Positions 16,993 to 25,178 of a stretch of DNA of 64,000 nucleotides are shown here, in pieces (position 1 is the stretch's first letter; each line of letters starts with the position of its first letter). Location: positions 124,001 to 188,000 of the forward strand of contig NZ_CP013200.1 of assembly GCF_001445575.1 (NCBI RefSeq), read 5' to 3'. Position numbers and translations under genes: made by a program. The stretch is from Arthrobacter alpinus. GTDB taxonomy: Bacteria; Actinomycetota; Actinomycetes; Actinomycetales; Micrococcaceae. A model generated the notes under the pieces. The model did not search any database and was not told where the DNA came from. It saw only the letters and a program-made list of their open reading frames with translations.

Positions 16993-17090
16993 TGTCCAAT
17001 CTTAACAGTAATGGACCCTGATTGACATAGTTTGTGAGGCCATTCAGACTGTTCGCTCAGGTACACCCTGTTGGACACTGACTTGTCCAG
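16993..17090. promoter_or_regulatory. Possible res site: TGTCCA inverted repeats
   Basis: TGTCCAAT (16993-17000) with ATGGACC (17011-17017), and TTGGACA (17071-17077) with TGTCCAG (17084-17090), make two imperfect inverted repeats just upstream of the resolvase start. A further TCCAAC lies in the first codons. This spacing and position fit subsites bound by a resolvase, but it was not tested against a known res sequence. Confidence 0.4.
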
Positions 17091-17199
17091 CTTGGGGGTA
17101 ACGGGCGGCATAACCTTGCCAGCTACTTTTCTCTTTCCCCGTTGTTTTTAGTTGCTGGCGAAGCTTGCGTAGCTGTGGCCTACGGTGGGGCTAGACAGG

Positions 17200-17352
17200 G
17201 TGGAGCGGACACGTAAATTCCGAAGGACAGCAACCAAAAAAGCGAAGCGTCTTCAAAGACAGAAGCGGGCGGGCACGGCGGAACTTGCTGAGCCGGAACC
17301 GGAGACTCGCAGCATCCGGACGCGAACCAGGGTCAAGACCTGGCTGAGCTAG
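17200..17352 (+). CDS. Possible small basic protein
   Basis: A 50-codon frame from GTG 17200 to TAG 17352. The N-terminal half is very basic (VERTRKFRRTATKKAKRLQ), the second half acidic then basic. No Shine-Dalgarno is seen and I know no family. It lies in an otherwise empty stretch between the resolvase and the pentapeptide gene. It may be chance. Confidence 0.22.
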   Translation: MERTRKFRRTATKKAKRLQRQKRAGTAELAEPEPETRSIRTRTRVKTWLS

Positions 17353-17427
17353 TTGTGTGACTAGATCTGGTCATTTTCCTTGCGAGTCCCGATCTTAGGG
17401 CATGATGCACGTATGAAAAGGAACGTG

Positions 17428-18639
17428 ATGCCTCGGCGTCGAGCCTGGCAATCGCTCGCGTGGTCGGTTGCTGCGGTCGTGTTCATCGTTGCCGCCGCCG
17501 CCGCTATACGGTGGATTCCAGAATTTCTGGTCGGCTGGGCCCTGCAAAGCAACCCAAACCCAGTCGCTGGCCTGTCGCTTACAGTTGCCGAGTATGTCAC
17601 GGCTGTCACGAACGCCCGGCAGGGTGTGCTGTTTGCTGTCGGTGGCATTATCGCTGTTTTCACTCTTCTCATCACACTGGCGAAACACAACCTGGACCGA
17701 GAGAAACAGATTCTGGATCAGGATGCGAACTGGACGAATCGATATACCGAGGCCATCAAACAACTCGGCGACGACTCCACATCGGTCCGGTTGGGAGGGA
17801 TCTACGCCTTGGAGCGCATCGCCCAAGACTCACTCCGGGATCGACAAACAATCCTGGACGTTCTCTGCGCCAACCTGCTCGACATATCCCCAGTCGTAGA
17901 GAGTTCCGGACCAGAGACTGTTTCAGTGGATACGACTGCCGTGGCGGCCGTTGTCGGCCGCATCACTAAACTCTCACCCCCAAGACAAACCGTCGTCCTT
18001 CGCGGGACGAACCTCACTCGCGTACCCCTAGACAGTGCTGACCTCGCCCACGCTGACCTCGCTTACGCAAACCTCACCCGCGCGTACCTCACCTATGCGA
18101 ACCTCAACGGCGCGTCCCTCAACGGCACGGATCTCACCGGCGCGTACCTGGCCAAAGCGTTACTCAACGGCTCGAAATTCAATGACGCAAACCTGACCGG
18201 CGCGTTACTCAACGGCGCGAACCTCACCCGCGCGAACCTCACCCGCGCGAACCTGACCGGCACGAACCTGACCGGCACGAACCTTACTGACGCGTACCTC
18301 ACCCACGCAAACGTGACCGGCGCGAACCTGACTGACGCGGACCTCACCCGCGCGGACCTCACCGGCGCAAATCTCACCGGGACGAACCTCACCGGCGCGG
18401 ACCTCACTGGCGCAAATCTCACCGGCGCGGACCTCACCGGCGCAAATCTCACCGGGACGTACCTCACCGGCGCGGACCTCACCGGTGCAAATCTCACCGG
18501 AGCCATAATGTGGGGACAAACCAACTCAGGCAAAAACTACGAGGTCAAAATCACGCGCGAGTACTTGAAATATCGGCATGCAAAGGGCATCGACAAGATT
18601 AAAGGACTGCCTGTCGAAGGAAACACTGCTCTAACCTAG
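17428..18639 (+). CDS. Membrane-anchored pentapeptide-repeat protein
   Basis: A 403-aa protein. Two hydrophobic helices (~residues 8-30 and ~65-85) are followed by a short conserved module NRYTEAIKQLGDDSTSVRLG and GIYALERIAQDS, common to actinobacterial membrane pentapeptide proteins. From ~residue 192 to ~360 there are about 33 tandem A(D/N)LxX repeats, which fold as a right-handed quadrilateral beta-helix. The start is ATG 17428 because AAAGGA lies 7 bases before it; an upstream ATG at 17413 is possible. The repeats are strongly conserved at DNA level (15-bp units such as CTCACCGGCGCAAAT), pointing to recent expansion. Function unknown; some family members mimic DNA and protect gyrase, but this one is membrane-bound. 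Confidence 0.85.
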   Translation: MPRRRAWQSLAWSVAAVVFIVAAAAAIRWIPEFLVGWALQSNPNPVAGLSLTVAEYVTAVTNARQGVLFAVGGIIAVFTLLITLAKHNLDREKQILDQDANWTNRYTEAIKQLGDDSTSVRLGGIYALERIAQDSLRDRQTILDVLCANLLDISPVVESSGPETVSVDTTAVAAVVGRITKLSPPRQTVVLRGTNLTRVPLDSADLAHADLAYANLTRAYLTYANLNGASLNGTDLTGAYLAKALLNGSKFNDANLTGALLNGANLTRANLTRANLTGTNLTGTNLTDAYLTHANVTGANLTDADLTRADLTGANLTGTNLTGADLTGANLTGADLTGANLTGTYLTGADLTGANLTGAIMWGQTNSGKNYEVKITREYLKYRHAKGIDKIKGLPVEGNTALT

Positions 18640-18726
18640 CGAGAGAGGACCGTTTTAGCGCCTCCCTCCCTGCCTAAGATCCAGGTCACTACTCGATTGG
18701 GCAGGAAATTCATTAAACCCTTTTAC

Positions 18727-19023
18727 TCAATCCTCTAGGCCGAGGTCGCGTCGTACTTCGTCGGCCGGTATCGTCCTGCGGCGGCCGGCTCGAATGTCTG
18801 CGGCTTTCAGGGCAATGAAATCAGATTGAGCATCACTGGTGTAACAATTCTGCCTAACGACTGGCGGCAAGATCATTCCGGCAAGACTTTTCACCGTTGC
18901 TGAGGTTTCACGTTTGAGCTCCTTGTCCAACGCCACCTTCAGCCGTGCAGCCATGATCTCCCTGCGCAGGGTCCTGATCATCTGACTTTTATTGGACGGG
19001 TCGTATCTTCGGATGGTTGCCAT
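18727..19023 (-). CDS. Small antitoxin-like protein (orphan)
   Basis: A 98-aa protein whose C terminus reads IRAGRRRTIPADEVRRDLGL, a form common at the end of small antitoxin-type and type II TA-associated proteins. The N-terminal part (MATIRRYDPSNKSQMIRTLR) is basic and helical. ATG 19023 follows GGAGGAAG. No toxin gene lies beside it: downstream is 87 bp and then the convergent pentapeptide gene; upstream is the IS element, whose insertion might have removed a partner. Family assignment is tentative. Confidence 0.5.
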   Translation of the reverse strand: MATIRRYDPSNKSQMIRTLRREIMAARLKVALDKELKRETSATVKSLAGMILPPVVRQNCYTSDAQSDFIALKAADIRAGRRRTIPADEVRRDLGLED

Positions 19024-19121
19024 GCTCTTCCTCCACGTTGGTTCCATTGTGGCTCGCTACGGGGCTCCTGTCCACGCCGTGATGACTTCGCACCATAGGC
19101 ATCGGAAATGCAATCACTAGA

Positions 19122-19136
19122 CTGAAGTTACGCAGG
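19122..19136. repeat. IS left inverted repeat
   Basis: CTGAAGTTACGCAGG; exact inverse of 21070-21084. Confidence 0.88.
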
Positions 19137-19238
19137 CCCTTTCCCCGTTTTCCTTCTGGAATCCGGGGAAAGAGCCATTTTTGTACCAATATTTGTAGCC
19201 ACTAAATTCTTGGGAAAACCCTTCACTTTCTTCAGAAC

Positions 19239-21008
19239 ATGGCGTATTCTATGGGCATGACGAAGACAGCACCGGCGATGCATGTAGCCGTGAGCAGGGC
19301 CCGCCGGGTAAACAAAGCCGGGGTCGAGGTCGAGTACCGTTCGGTACTGCTGCGCACCTCCTTCCGGGAAGACGGGAAGGTCAAGCACGAGACCCTAGCG
19401 AACCTCTCAGCGTTGCCAGACACTGCCGTGGAGACGTTGAGGGCCTCCTTGGCGGGTAAGACCATGGTCGAGGCCGGCACCGCCTTGAAGATTATGCGGT
19501 CCCTGCCCCACGGTCATGTCGACGCCGTCTATGCGATGGCCCGCGGGCTTGGGTTTGAGGCGATGCTCGGCCCGGCCTGCCGGGAACGCGACATCGTCAT
19601 GGCGTTGTTGGCGGCACGGATTTGCGCCCCGTCCTCGAAGCTGGCCACCCTGTCCTTCTTCGCCGACACGACCCTAGGCCAGGATCTGGGGCCGGTAAGC
19701 ACCGATGATTTGTACCGGGCCATGGACTGGCTCGGAAACCGCCAAACCACGATCGAGAAAGCGTTGGCGAGGGCGTACCTGCGCCCCGAGGTCAACCCGG
19801 ACAAACTAGCACTGTTCGACCTCTCATCGTCCTGGGTGACGGGCACCCACAACCCTTTGGCCGCGTTCGGGTACTCGAGGGATAAAAAGCGGGGTGTGGA
19901 ACAGATCGAATACGGCATGCTGGCCAACCGGGCAGGGGTCCCAATTGCTGTGCGGGTCTTCCCCGGCAACACGGCGGATCCGACCGCGTTCATCGCGATT
20001 GCCGCCGAAATCCAAGACCTCGCAGGAGTCCAGGACATGGTCATGGTCGGGGACCGCGGCATGATCACCTCCGCCCGCATCGAAGCTTTGAAAGACACCA
20101 CGCTGGGGTGGGTCAGCGCCCTGCGCAACACCGCGATTCAGGAACTCGCTGCAGACCAAGGACCGTTGCAGATGAGCCTGTTCGATCAGCAGAACCTCGC
20201 CGAGATCAGCCACCCGGACTACCCTGGGGAACGCCTGATCGCCTGCTACAACCCTCCACTGGCCAGGATGCGCAAGCACAAGCGTGCAGAGCTGCTCGAT
20301 GCCACCGAAGAGCGGTTGAAAACCATCCAAAAAGCCGTGACTGCAGGCCGGCTCAAGGACGCTGGCAAGACCGGGCTGCGGGTCGGGAAAACGCTGGGGA
20401 AAAACAACATGGCCAAACACTTCACCCTGACCATCACGAACACCTCCTTCACCTGGGTCCGGGACCCGGACAGCATCGCCACCGAAGCCGAGTTGGACGG
20501 GATCTACGTCATCCGCACCAACGTCACCGAGGACTCCATGGATGCTGCCGAGGCGGTAAGGGTTTACAAGTCATTGGCGAACGTGGAGAAGATCTTCAAG
20601 TCCCTGAAATCCAGGGACCTGCACATCCGCCCGATCTACCACCACACCGAGGAACGAACCCGGTCCCACGTGTTTTTGTGCATGCTCGCCGGACACCTGA
20701 CCTGGCACCTCCGGGACGCCCTGAAACCCCTGACGTTTACCGATGAGGACCGGCCCATACCCGAAGAACCCGTCGCCGCCGTGAACCGCTCCACCGCCGC
20801 CGCGCGTAAGGCCAGCACCCAACAACTCGCTGACGGCATGCCCGCGTACACCTACCAAGGCCTGCTGCGCCACCTCGCCACACGGACCCGCAACACCATG
20901 AGCATGGCAGGCACCACCGGCACCTTCGAACTCCTCGCCACACCAACCCCAACCCAATACCAAGCCCTAGACCTCATCCGAGACCACACCAAAAACAACA
21001 GAAAGTAG
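19239..21008 (+). CDS. IS1634-family DDE transposase
   Basis: A 589-aa transposase of the IS4-like DDE superfamily, IS1634 group. Probable first catalytic Asp is in LALFDLSSSWVTG, the second in MVMVGDRGMIT, with a Glu in the later GIYVIRTN...VEKIFKSLKSRD segment. The family fold is seen in the YGYSRDKKRGVEQIEYGML-type block (GYSRDKKRG) and HIRPIYHHTEERTRSHVFLC. The frame is full length and unbroken, so the element may be active. Several ATGs cluster at the start (19239, 19251, 19257) with no strong ribosome site; I keep the first. Confidence 0.92.
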   Translation: MAYSMGMTKTAPAMHVAVSRARRVNKAGVEVEYRSVLLRTSFREDGKVKHETLANLSALPDTAVETLRASLAGKTMVEAGTALKIMRSLPHGHVDAVYAMARGLGFEAMLGPACRERDIVMALLAARICAPSSKLATLSFFADTTLGQDLGPVSTDDLYRAMDWLGNRQTTIEKALARAYLRPEVNPDKLALFDLSSSWVTGTHNPLAAFGYSRDKKRGVEQIEYGMLANRAGVPIAVRVFPGNTADPTAFIAIAAEIQDLAGVQDMVMVGDRGMITSARIEALKDTTLGWVSALRNTAIQELAADQGPLQMSLFDQQNLAEISHPDYPGERLIACYNPPLARMRKHKRAELLDATEERLKTIQKAVTAGRLKDAGKTGLRVGKTLGKNNMAKHFTLTITNTSFTWVRDPDSIATEAELDGIYVIRTNVTEDSMDAAEAVRVYKSLANVEKIFKSLKSRDLHIRPIYHHTEERTRSHVFLCMLAGHLTWHLRDALKPLTFTDEDRPIPEEPVAAVNRSTAAARKASTQQLADGMPAYTYQGLLRHLATRTRNTMSMAGTTGTFELLATPTPTQYQALDLIRDHTKNNRK

Positions 21009-21069
21009 CCAGACACCCCCAACGCAAAGACAGGAAGATCCCCGGAAACCCGGGATCTTCCTGTCATAA

Positions 21070-21084
21070 CCTGCGTAACTTCAG
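21070..21084. repeat. IS right inverted repeat
   Basis: CCTGCGTAACTTCAG; exact inverse of 19122-19136. Confidence 0.88.
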
Positions 21085-21178
21085 CTTAGGGTGTGAAACA
21101 GCGTGAGCACATGGACCATGTTTGGCTGCAATACCAACGTTTTATGCATTTTTCCGCGTAACCGCAATGTACGCGATA

Positions 21179-21264
21179 TGGGTTCAAATCCCACCGTCAC
21201 CGCCAAGTTGCAAGGCCCCTGCTTCCCTTTGTTTATAAGGGAGGTGGGGGTTTTTGCTTTGCCC
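21179..21264. repeat. attR: right direct repeat of the genomic island
   Basis: Copy of the tRNA-Ser 3' end, CCA and terminator (matches 8756-8840). The preceding bases do not form a tRNA 5' half, so this is a pseudo-tRNA fragment. Only 94 bp separate it from the IS end. Confidence 0.88.
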
Positions 21265-21423
21265 ATCCAAGGGCAGTGGCTTGGAGCCCCACACAGTAAA
21301 TTGGTAAGCTGGGGTATCCGACCTCGTCGGCAAGCTTTTTTCGTTGCGCACCACATCTGCGGGGCACCAATGCAACGATGATCCCCGGCCCGGGTTCATG
21401 GGGCCGTCGAACAAAGGAAACCA

Positions 21424-21564
21424 TTGAGCACCGAAGCTAAAAACAAGTCTGCGTCACACACGCAAAACGAAGATCACGGCAGCCGATCCGGCACCGTCAT
21501 CGGCGTTTACACAATTGGTGGCGGAATCATTCTTTTCGCGCTGCTGATCTGGTTCGGTCTCTAA
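21424..21564 (+). CDS. Small single-pass membrane protein
   Basis: A 46-aa frame from TTG 21424, with AAAGGAA seven bases upstream. A hydrophilic N-terminal half (STEAKNKSASHTQNEDHG) is followed by one transmembrane helix (TVIGVYTIGGGIILFALLIW) to the end. It lies between attR and a terminator at 21583. Function unknown. Confidence 0.6.
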   Translation: MSTEAKNKSASHTQNEDHGSRSGTVIGVYTIGGGIILFALLIWFGL

Positions 21565-21582
21565 GAACTACAGCAGATTTAC

Positions 21583-21617
21583 AAAGACGCCCATCGGTAT
21601 GCCGATGGGCGTCTTTT
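21583..21617. terminator. Bidirectional terminator
   Basis: AAAGACGCCCATCGG pairs with CCGATGGGCGTCTTTT across a 4-base loop. It serves the small membrane gene and the convergent Excalibur gene. Confidence 0.88.
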
Positions 21618-21645
21618 GGTTACTGTGGTTGCAGCAACCCTTGAA

Positions 21646-22545
21646 CTACTTGTCGCAGGCGATGCCATCTTTGTCGCGATCCAACCCGGCCCGGTAGCCA
21701 GGCTGGTTTTGGTAGATGGGTGCCACACCGGCAGCCTTGGCTTCGGCGCAGTTGGCATAGTACGGAGCTGGCACCTCAACAAGGGGCTGAATCGCCGGGG
21801 CCTGTTCCTGTTCCGCCTGCTGGGCTGCCTTCTGGGCTGCCTGTTCGGCAGCCACACGCGCAGTTTCAGCCGCCGCGGCCTTCGCTGCGGCAGCCTCTTG
21901 TGCTGCTGCTTTCTCAGTAGCCGCCTTCTCGGCAGCAACCTTTTGCGCGGCAGCTTTGTCGTTGGCGGCTTTCTGCGCTGCGGCTTTTTCATCGGCAACG
22001 CGCTTCACCTCAACGCGTTTCTCCTCAGCCCGCTGCGCTACGAGCTTCTGCGAATCGCCCTCCCCCATCCAGACCAGCACGTCCGCATCATCGAGTGTGC
22101 ACACAAAGGTTTCCGAGCCCTCCACGACAGATTCGCCGTCGTCAAGGCATTTTTCAAGCAATACGTACTGCGGAGTTGGGCTGGGTGACGGAGTTGCCGA
22201 GGTTGTCACCGCAGCATTCACCTCGGCAAAAGGAGCAATGGCCGTGGGAGCTGGCTCAGTGGCCGGCAGCATCATCCCGCCTGCAATCAACGCCACCAGT
22301 CCTACCCCAACTGCGGCTCCGGCACTTTTTCGGCGAGGGAGACCCAGCCAGGATGGGCGGCCGGTAATGAGTGAATAGAGTGCAGAAATAACAAGGAACA
22401 GCGCAAAGAGCACCAGCCAGCCACTGAATCCAGCTGACGGCAACGCAATAATCAAAACCAGGAGCCAGAGCGCCACCGTAATCCAAAAGGACTTTGATGG
22501 CCGCCAACGACTCTTATTGCTCATTACAGAAAAATTGCCACTCAT
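21646..22545 (-). CDS. Membrane protein with Ala-rich helix and Excalibur domain
   Basis: A 299-aa envelope protein. Three hydrophobic segments near residues 22-40, 43-62 and 75-95 anchor it. A linker follows, then a long Ala/Lys/Glu-rich stretch (~165-240) built of EKAAAQ/DKAAAQ-like repeats, predicted to be an extended helix or coiled coil. The last ~40 residues form an Excalibur domain, YYANCAEAKAAGVAP to DRDKDGIACDK, a small calcium-binding extracellular module with the DxDxDG loop and paired Cys. It may reach across or bind the cell wall. ATG 22545 is preceded by GAGGGC. Confidence 0.82.
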   Translation of the reverse strand: MSGNFSVMSNKSRWRPSKSFWITVALWLLVLIIALPSAGFSGWLVLFALFLVISALYSLITGRPSWLGLPRRKSAGAAVGVGLVALIAGGMMLPATEPAPTAIAPFAEVNAAVTTSATPSPSPTPQYVLLEKCLDDGESVVEGSETFVCTLDDADVLVWMGEGDSQKLVAQRAEEKRVEVKRVADEKAAAQKAANDKAAAQKVAAEKAATEKAAAQEAAAAKAAAAETARVAAEQAAQKAAQQAEQEQAPAIQPLVEVPAPYYANCAEAKAAGVAPIYQNQPGYRAGLDRDKDGIACDK

Positions 22546-22685
22546 AATGCCCTCAACGGATCTCTAGTATTTCCAATAACAAAAATTCATCTGGACAGAT
22601 GTGAGGCCAGCTTAGGACAAAAGTACACAGAGAACACACAGGGTCCATACAGTGAACCTCGGGGCCGATACCAGAGAATAAAGAC

Positions 22686-23525
22686 ATGACACTCCCGTCC
22701 TCGCCCCCGGCATACACCCCAGCAAGCACGCCGGTAAACACGGCGGCATCAGTGGTAGCACCGGCGCAGCCACGCGCACGGGGTTCAGCCCAGGCTTCAG
22801 CAGCACCCGCCGCTCTGCCCAAGCTCACCCGCGCCGACGGCGAACCCATCCGCGCCCTGGTAGTGGATGACGAGCCCGAGCTGGCAGATCTGATGCGCCG
22901 CGGCTTGGAAATCACCGGCTGGGAGGTAGCCACGGCTCACGACGGCTTTGAGGCGTTAAAGATCGCCCGCGAATTTGTCCCAGACGTCTTGGTGCTGGAC
23001 ATCATGATGCCCGGGATGGACGGCGTGGAACTGCTCCAACGGATCCGCACCATTTACCCCGAGGTCCCCGCACTGTTTCTGACAGCCAAGGACGCCGTCG
23101 CAGACAAGGTCAGCGGCCTGCAATCCGGTGGCGACGATTACGTCAGCAAACCGTTCAGCATGAAGGAAGTCCTGCTGCGGCTCCACAGGATTGTCCAGCG
23201 CTCCGGCATCACTGCGCCCAGCTTCGGCTTCCTCACCGTAGGAGATCTGACCCTCAACAAGGACACCAAGGCCGTGCAGCGCGACGGCGCCGACATCAGC
23301 CTGACAGCTACCGAATTTGAACTGCTCAAGTTCCTCATGGAAAACCCGCGTCATGTGGTGAGCAAAGCCCGCATTCTGGAACGCGTCTGGAACTACGATT
23401 TCGGCGGTCAGAGCAACATTGTGGAGCTCTATATCTCCTACCTGCGCAAGAAAGTCGACGCCAATAGGGAACCGATGCTGCACACTGTTCGCGGCTCCGG
23501 CTACGTGATCAAGCCATGTCAATAG
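22686..23525 (+). CDS. Response regulator, OmpR/PhoB family
   Basis: A 279-aa two-component regulator. After a ~50-residue Ala/Pro-rich extension comes the receiver: acidic pair VVDDEPE (~61-62), phospho-acceptor Asp 105 in LVLDIMMPGMDG, and the KPFSMKE Lys. A C-terminal winged helix (TATEFELLKFLMENPRHV, VELYISYLRKKVD, LHTVRGSGYVI) binds DNA. The stop overlaps the kinase ATG by 10 bp, so the pair is translationally coupled. It resembles MprA/TcrX-type regulators. The N-terminal extension is unusual, and the true start could be an internal codon. Downstream genes suggest envelope or copper control; this is not proven. Confidence 0.92.
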   Translation: MTLPSSPPAYTPASTPVNTAASVVAPAQPRARGSAQASAAPAALPKLTRADGEPIRALVVDDEPELADLMRRGLEITGWEVATAHDGFEALKIAREFVPDVLVLDIMMPGMDGVELLQRIRTIYPEVPALFLTAKDAVADKVSGLQSGGDDYVSKPFSMKEVLLRLHRIVQRSGITAPSFGFLTVGDLTLNKDTKAVQRDGADISLTATEFELLKFLMENPRHVVSKARILERVWNYDFGGQSNIVELYISYLRKKVDANREPMLHTVRGSGYVIKPCQ

Positions 23526-25144
23526 GCAGCACAACGCGCAAGCTCATCCACCCCACCAGCTGGCACCTGAGCACCCGTCTGGTAGCCGTCATGTTGGCCC
23601 TGCTCACGGTCATTTGCGTCCTGGTGGGCATGGTGAGTTACTCGGCTCTGAGCATGACCGTCAGGAGTCAGCTCGATTCCTCCCTGCAGCAAGCCTCCGT
23701 GCGCACCGTCTCCTTTTACACCAGCCAAACCAGTTCCGGCCGGCCGGACCCACTCAATGCCCGTGCCACCAGCGCAGGCCAGCTAAGCGCGGTCTTGAGC
23801 AACGGCGTCGTACATTATGCGGCCATCCTCTCCGGCACGGGTGCACGCCAGCAGCTCACCACGGCCGACGCCGACATCCTCGCCAGCCTCTCATCTGACG
23901 GCGGACTGAGCACCAAGAATCTCTCCATCGGCGAGTACCGGCTGCAGGCGCAAGCAGTGCCCAACGGCGACAGCCTCATCACCGGACTGCCCCTCGCCGC
24001 CACCGAACAAACGCTGTCTACGCTAGTGCTCTCGATTGTGCTGGTTTCGTTGGCCGGACTTATGGCACTGGGCTGGGCCGGCACAGCCATCATCCGCCGC
24101 AGCATGCGCCCGCTCGCGCAACTCTCGGACACCGCCACCAAAGTTTCAACGCTCAGGCTCGACGCCGGAGAGGTCGCCTTAAGCGCCCGGGTCCCCGACG
24201 CCGCGGCCCACCCAGGCACCGAGGTGGGCAATGTTGGCCACGCGTTCAACGCCATGCTGGATAACGTTTCTCATGCACTCCAAGTCAGGCAGCACAGCGA
24301 GACCAAGCTGCGCCGCTTTGTGGCCGATGCCAGCCACGAGCTGCGCACACCCCTGACCGCAATCCGCGGCTATGCCGAACTGCTGGCCATGACCGAGCAG
24401 CTGACTCCGGACGGCCAAACGTCACTGGACCGTGTGCAGGATCAATCGGTGCGGATGAGCCGGCTCGTGGAGGACCTGCTGACGTTGGCCCGACTCGACG
24501 AGACCGGGCTGGCCGGCGCCACCGGTACCGGAGCGCCCGGAAAACTGATGGGCGCCCCCACCGTAGTGAACATCAGCCCACTGGTTATGGAAGCCGTCCG
24601 CGATATTCAGGTGGCCACCCCCGATCACACCTGGAGCTTTGCCGTACCCGATGAACCCGTTGAGGTTTTGGGCGAGGACACGGCCCTGCGCCAGGTATTG
24701 CTGAACTTACTGGCGAACGCCGCCAAGCACACCCCGGCCGGAACGGCTGTCCACGCAGCGTTGTCCAACACCCCTGATGACTGGTGCCTGTTGGAGGTCA
24801 GTGACAACGGACCCGGCATCGACTCTGCGTTTCAGAGCGTGGTCTTTGACCGGTTCTCGCGCGCAGATCAGGCCCGAACCGGCACCTCCGGCAGTACCGG
24901 GCTAGGTCTGAGTATTGTGCAGGGCATTGTGCGCGCACACCATGGAACAGTAGCTGTCACCAGCGTGCCTGGCAACACCACCTTCACCGTGCGCCTGCCC
25001 GGGAAAGCAGGAGCAGCAGGGCGCTTCGCGCCGGCAACAGCGTCGGCCACAGCTCCGAGCAGGGCGCCGGGTGCTGCAACGGCACCCGCCTCCGCCGCAA
25101 CCCCCGGATCTCCCGAGGTGCAACAGGGAACTTTTCCTCGCTAA
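23516..25144 (+). CDS. Sensor histidine kinase
   Basis: A 542-aa membrane kinase partnered with the regulator it overlaps. TM1 at ~24-46; an extracytoplasmic sensor of ~115 residues; TM2 at ~165-190 (LVLSIVLVSLAGLMALGWAG); HAMP to ~255; HisKA with the phospho-His ~273 in DASHELRTPLTAIRGYAELL; ATPase with N box LLNLLANAAKHTP, G1 SDNGPGID and G2 STGLGLSIV. A ~45-residue Ala/Pro/Thr tail follows the catalytic domain and is probably disordered. The signal sensed is unknown. Confidence 0.93.
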   Translation: MSIGSTTRKLIHPTSWHLSTRLVAVMLALLTVICVLVGMVSYSALSMTVRSQLDSSLQQASVRTVSFYTSQTSSGRPDPLNARATSAGQLSAVLSNGVVHYAAILSGTGARQQLTTADADILASLSSDGGLSTKNLSIGEYRLQAQAVPNGDSLITGLPLAATEQTLSTLVLSIVLVSLAGLMALGWAGTAIIRRSMRPLAQLSDTATKVSTLRLDAGEVALSARVPDAAAHPGTEVGNVGHAFNAMLDNVSHALQVRQHSETKLRRFVADASHELRTPLTAIRGYAELLAMTEQLTPDGQTSLDRVQDQSVRMSRLVEDLLTLARLDETGLAGATGTGAPGKLMGAPTVVNISPLVMEAVRDIQVATPDHTWSFAVPDEPVEVLGEDTALRQVLLNLLANAAKHTPAGTAVHAALSNTPDDWCLLEVSDNGPGIDSAFQSVVFDRFSRADQARTGTSGSTGLGLSIVQGIVRAHHGTVAVTSVPGNTTFTVRLPGKAGAAGRFAPATASATAPSRAPGAATAPASAATPGSPEVQQGTFPR

Positions 25145-25178
25145 GCTATATCCACTAGCCGATTCGAAGGGAGCCCCC

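Larger units (their letters stand above)
19122..21084 (+). mobile_element. Complete IS1634-like insertion sequence
   Basis: A 1963-bp element ending in perfect 15-bp inverted repeats, CTGAAGTTACGCAGG (19122-19136) and CCTGCGTAACTTCAG (21070-21084), around a single intact transposase. The flanks (CACTAGA on the left, CTTAGGG on the right) show no clear target-site duplication. Confidence 0.88.
8756..21264. mobile_element. Genomic island integrated in tRNA-Ser(CGA)
   Basis: About 12.4 kb bounded by the direct repeats at 8756-8840 and 21179-21264. Cargo in order: AlbA_2-type protein, single-chain restriction-modification enzyme, serine recombinase, pentapeptide-repeat membrane protein, antitoxin-like protein and an IS1634-like element. 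Restriction plus an AlbA_2 protein suggests a defence island. No tyrosine or large serine integrase is present, so the element is probably immobile by itself. Genes inside look less GC-rich than the flanks by eye; this was not measured. Confidence 0.82.

Noticed and set aside
18093..18533. Long open frames antisense to the pentapeptide gene (up to 146 aa)
   Set aside because: They exist because the 15-bp repeat has no stop in those frames; the products are simple VRFAPVRSAP-type repeats with no start signal.
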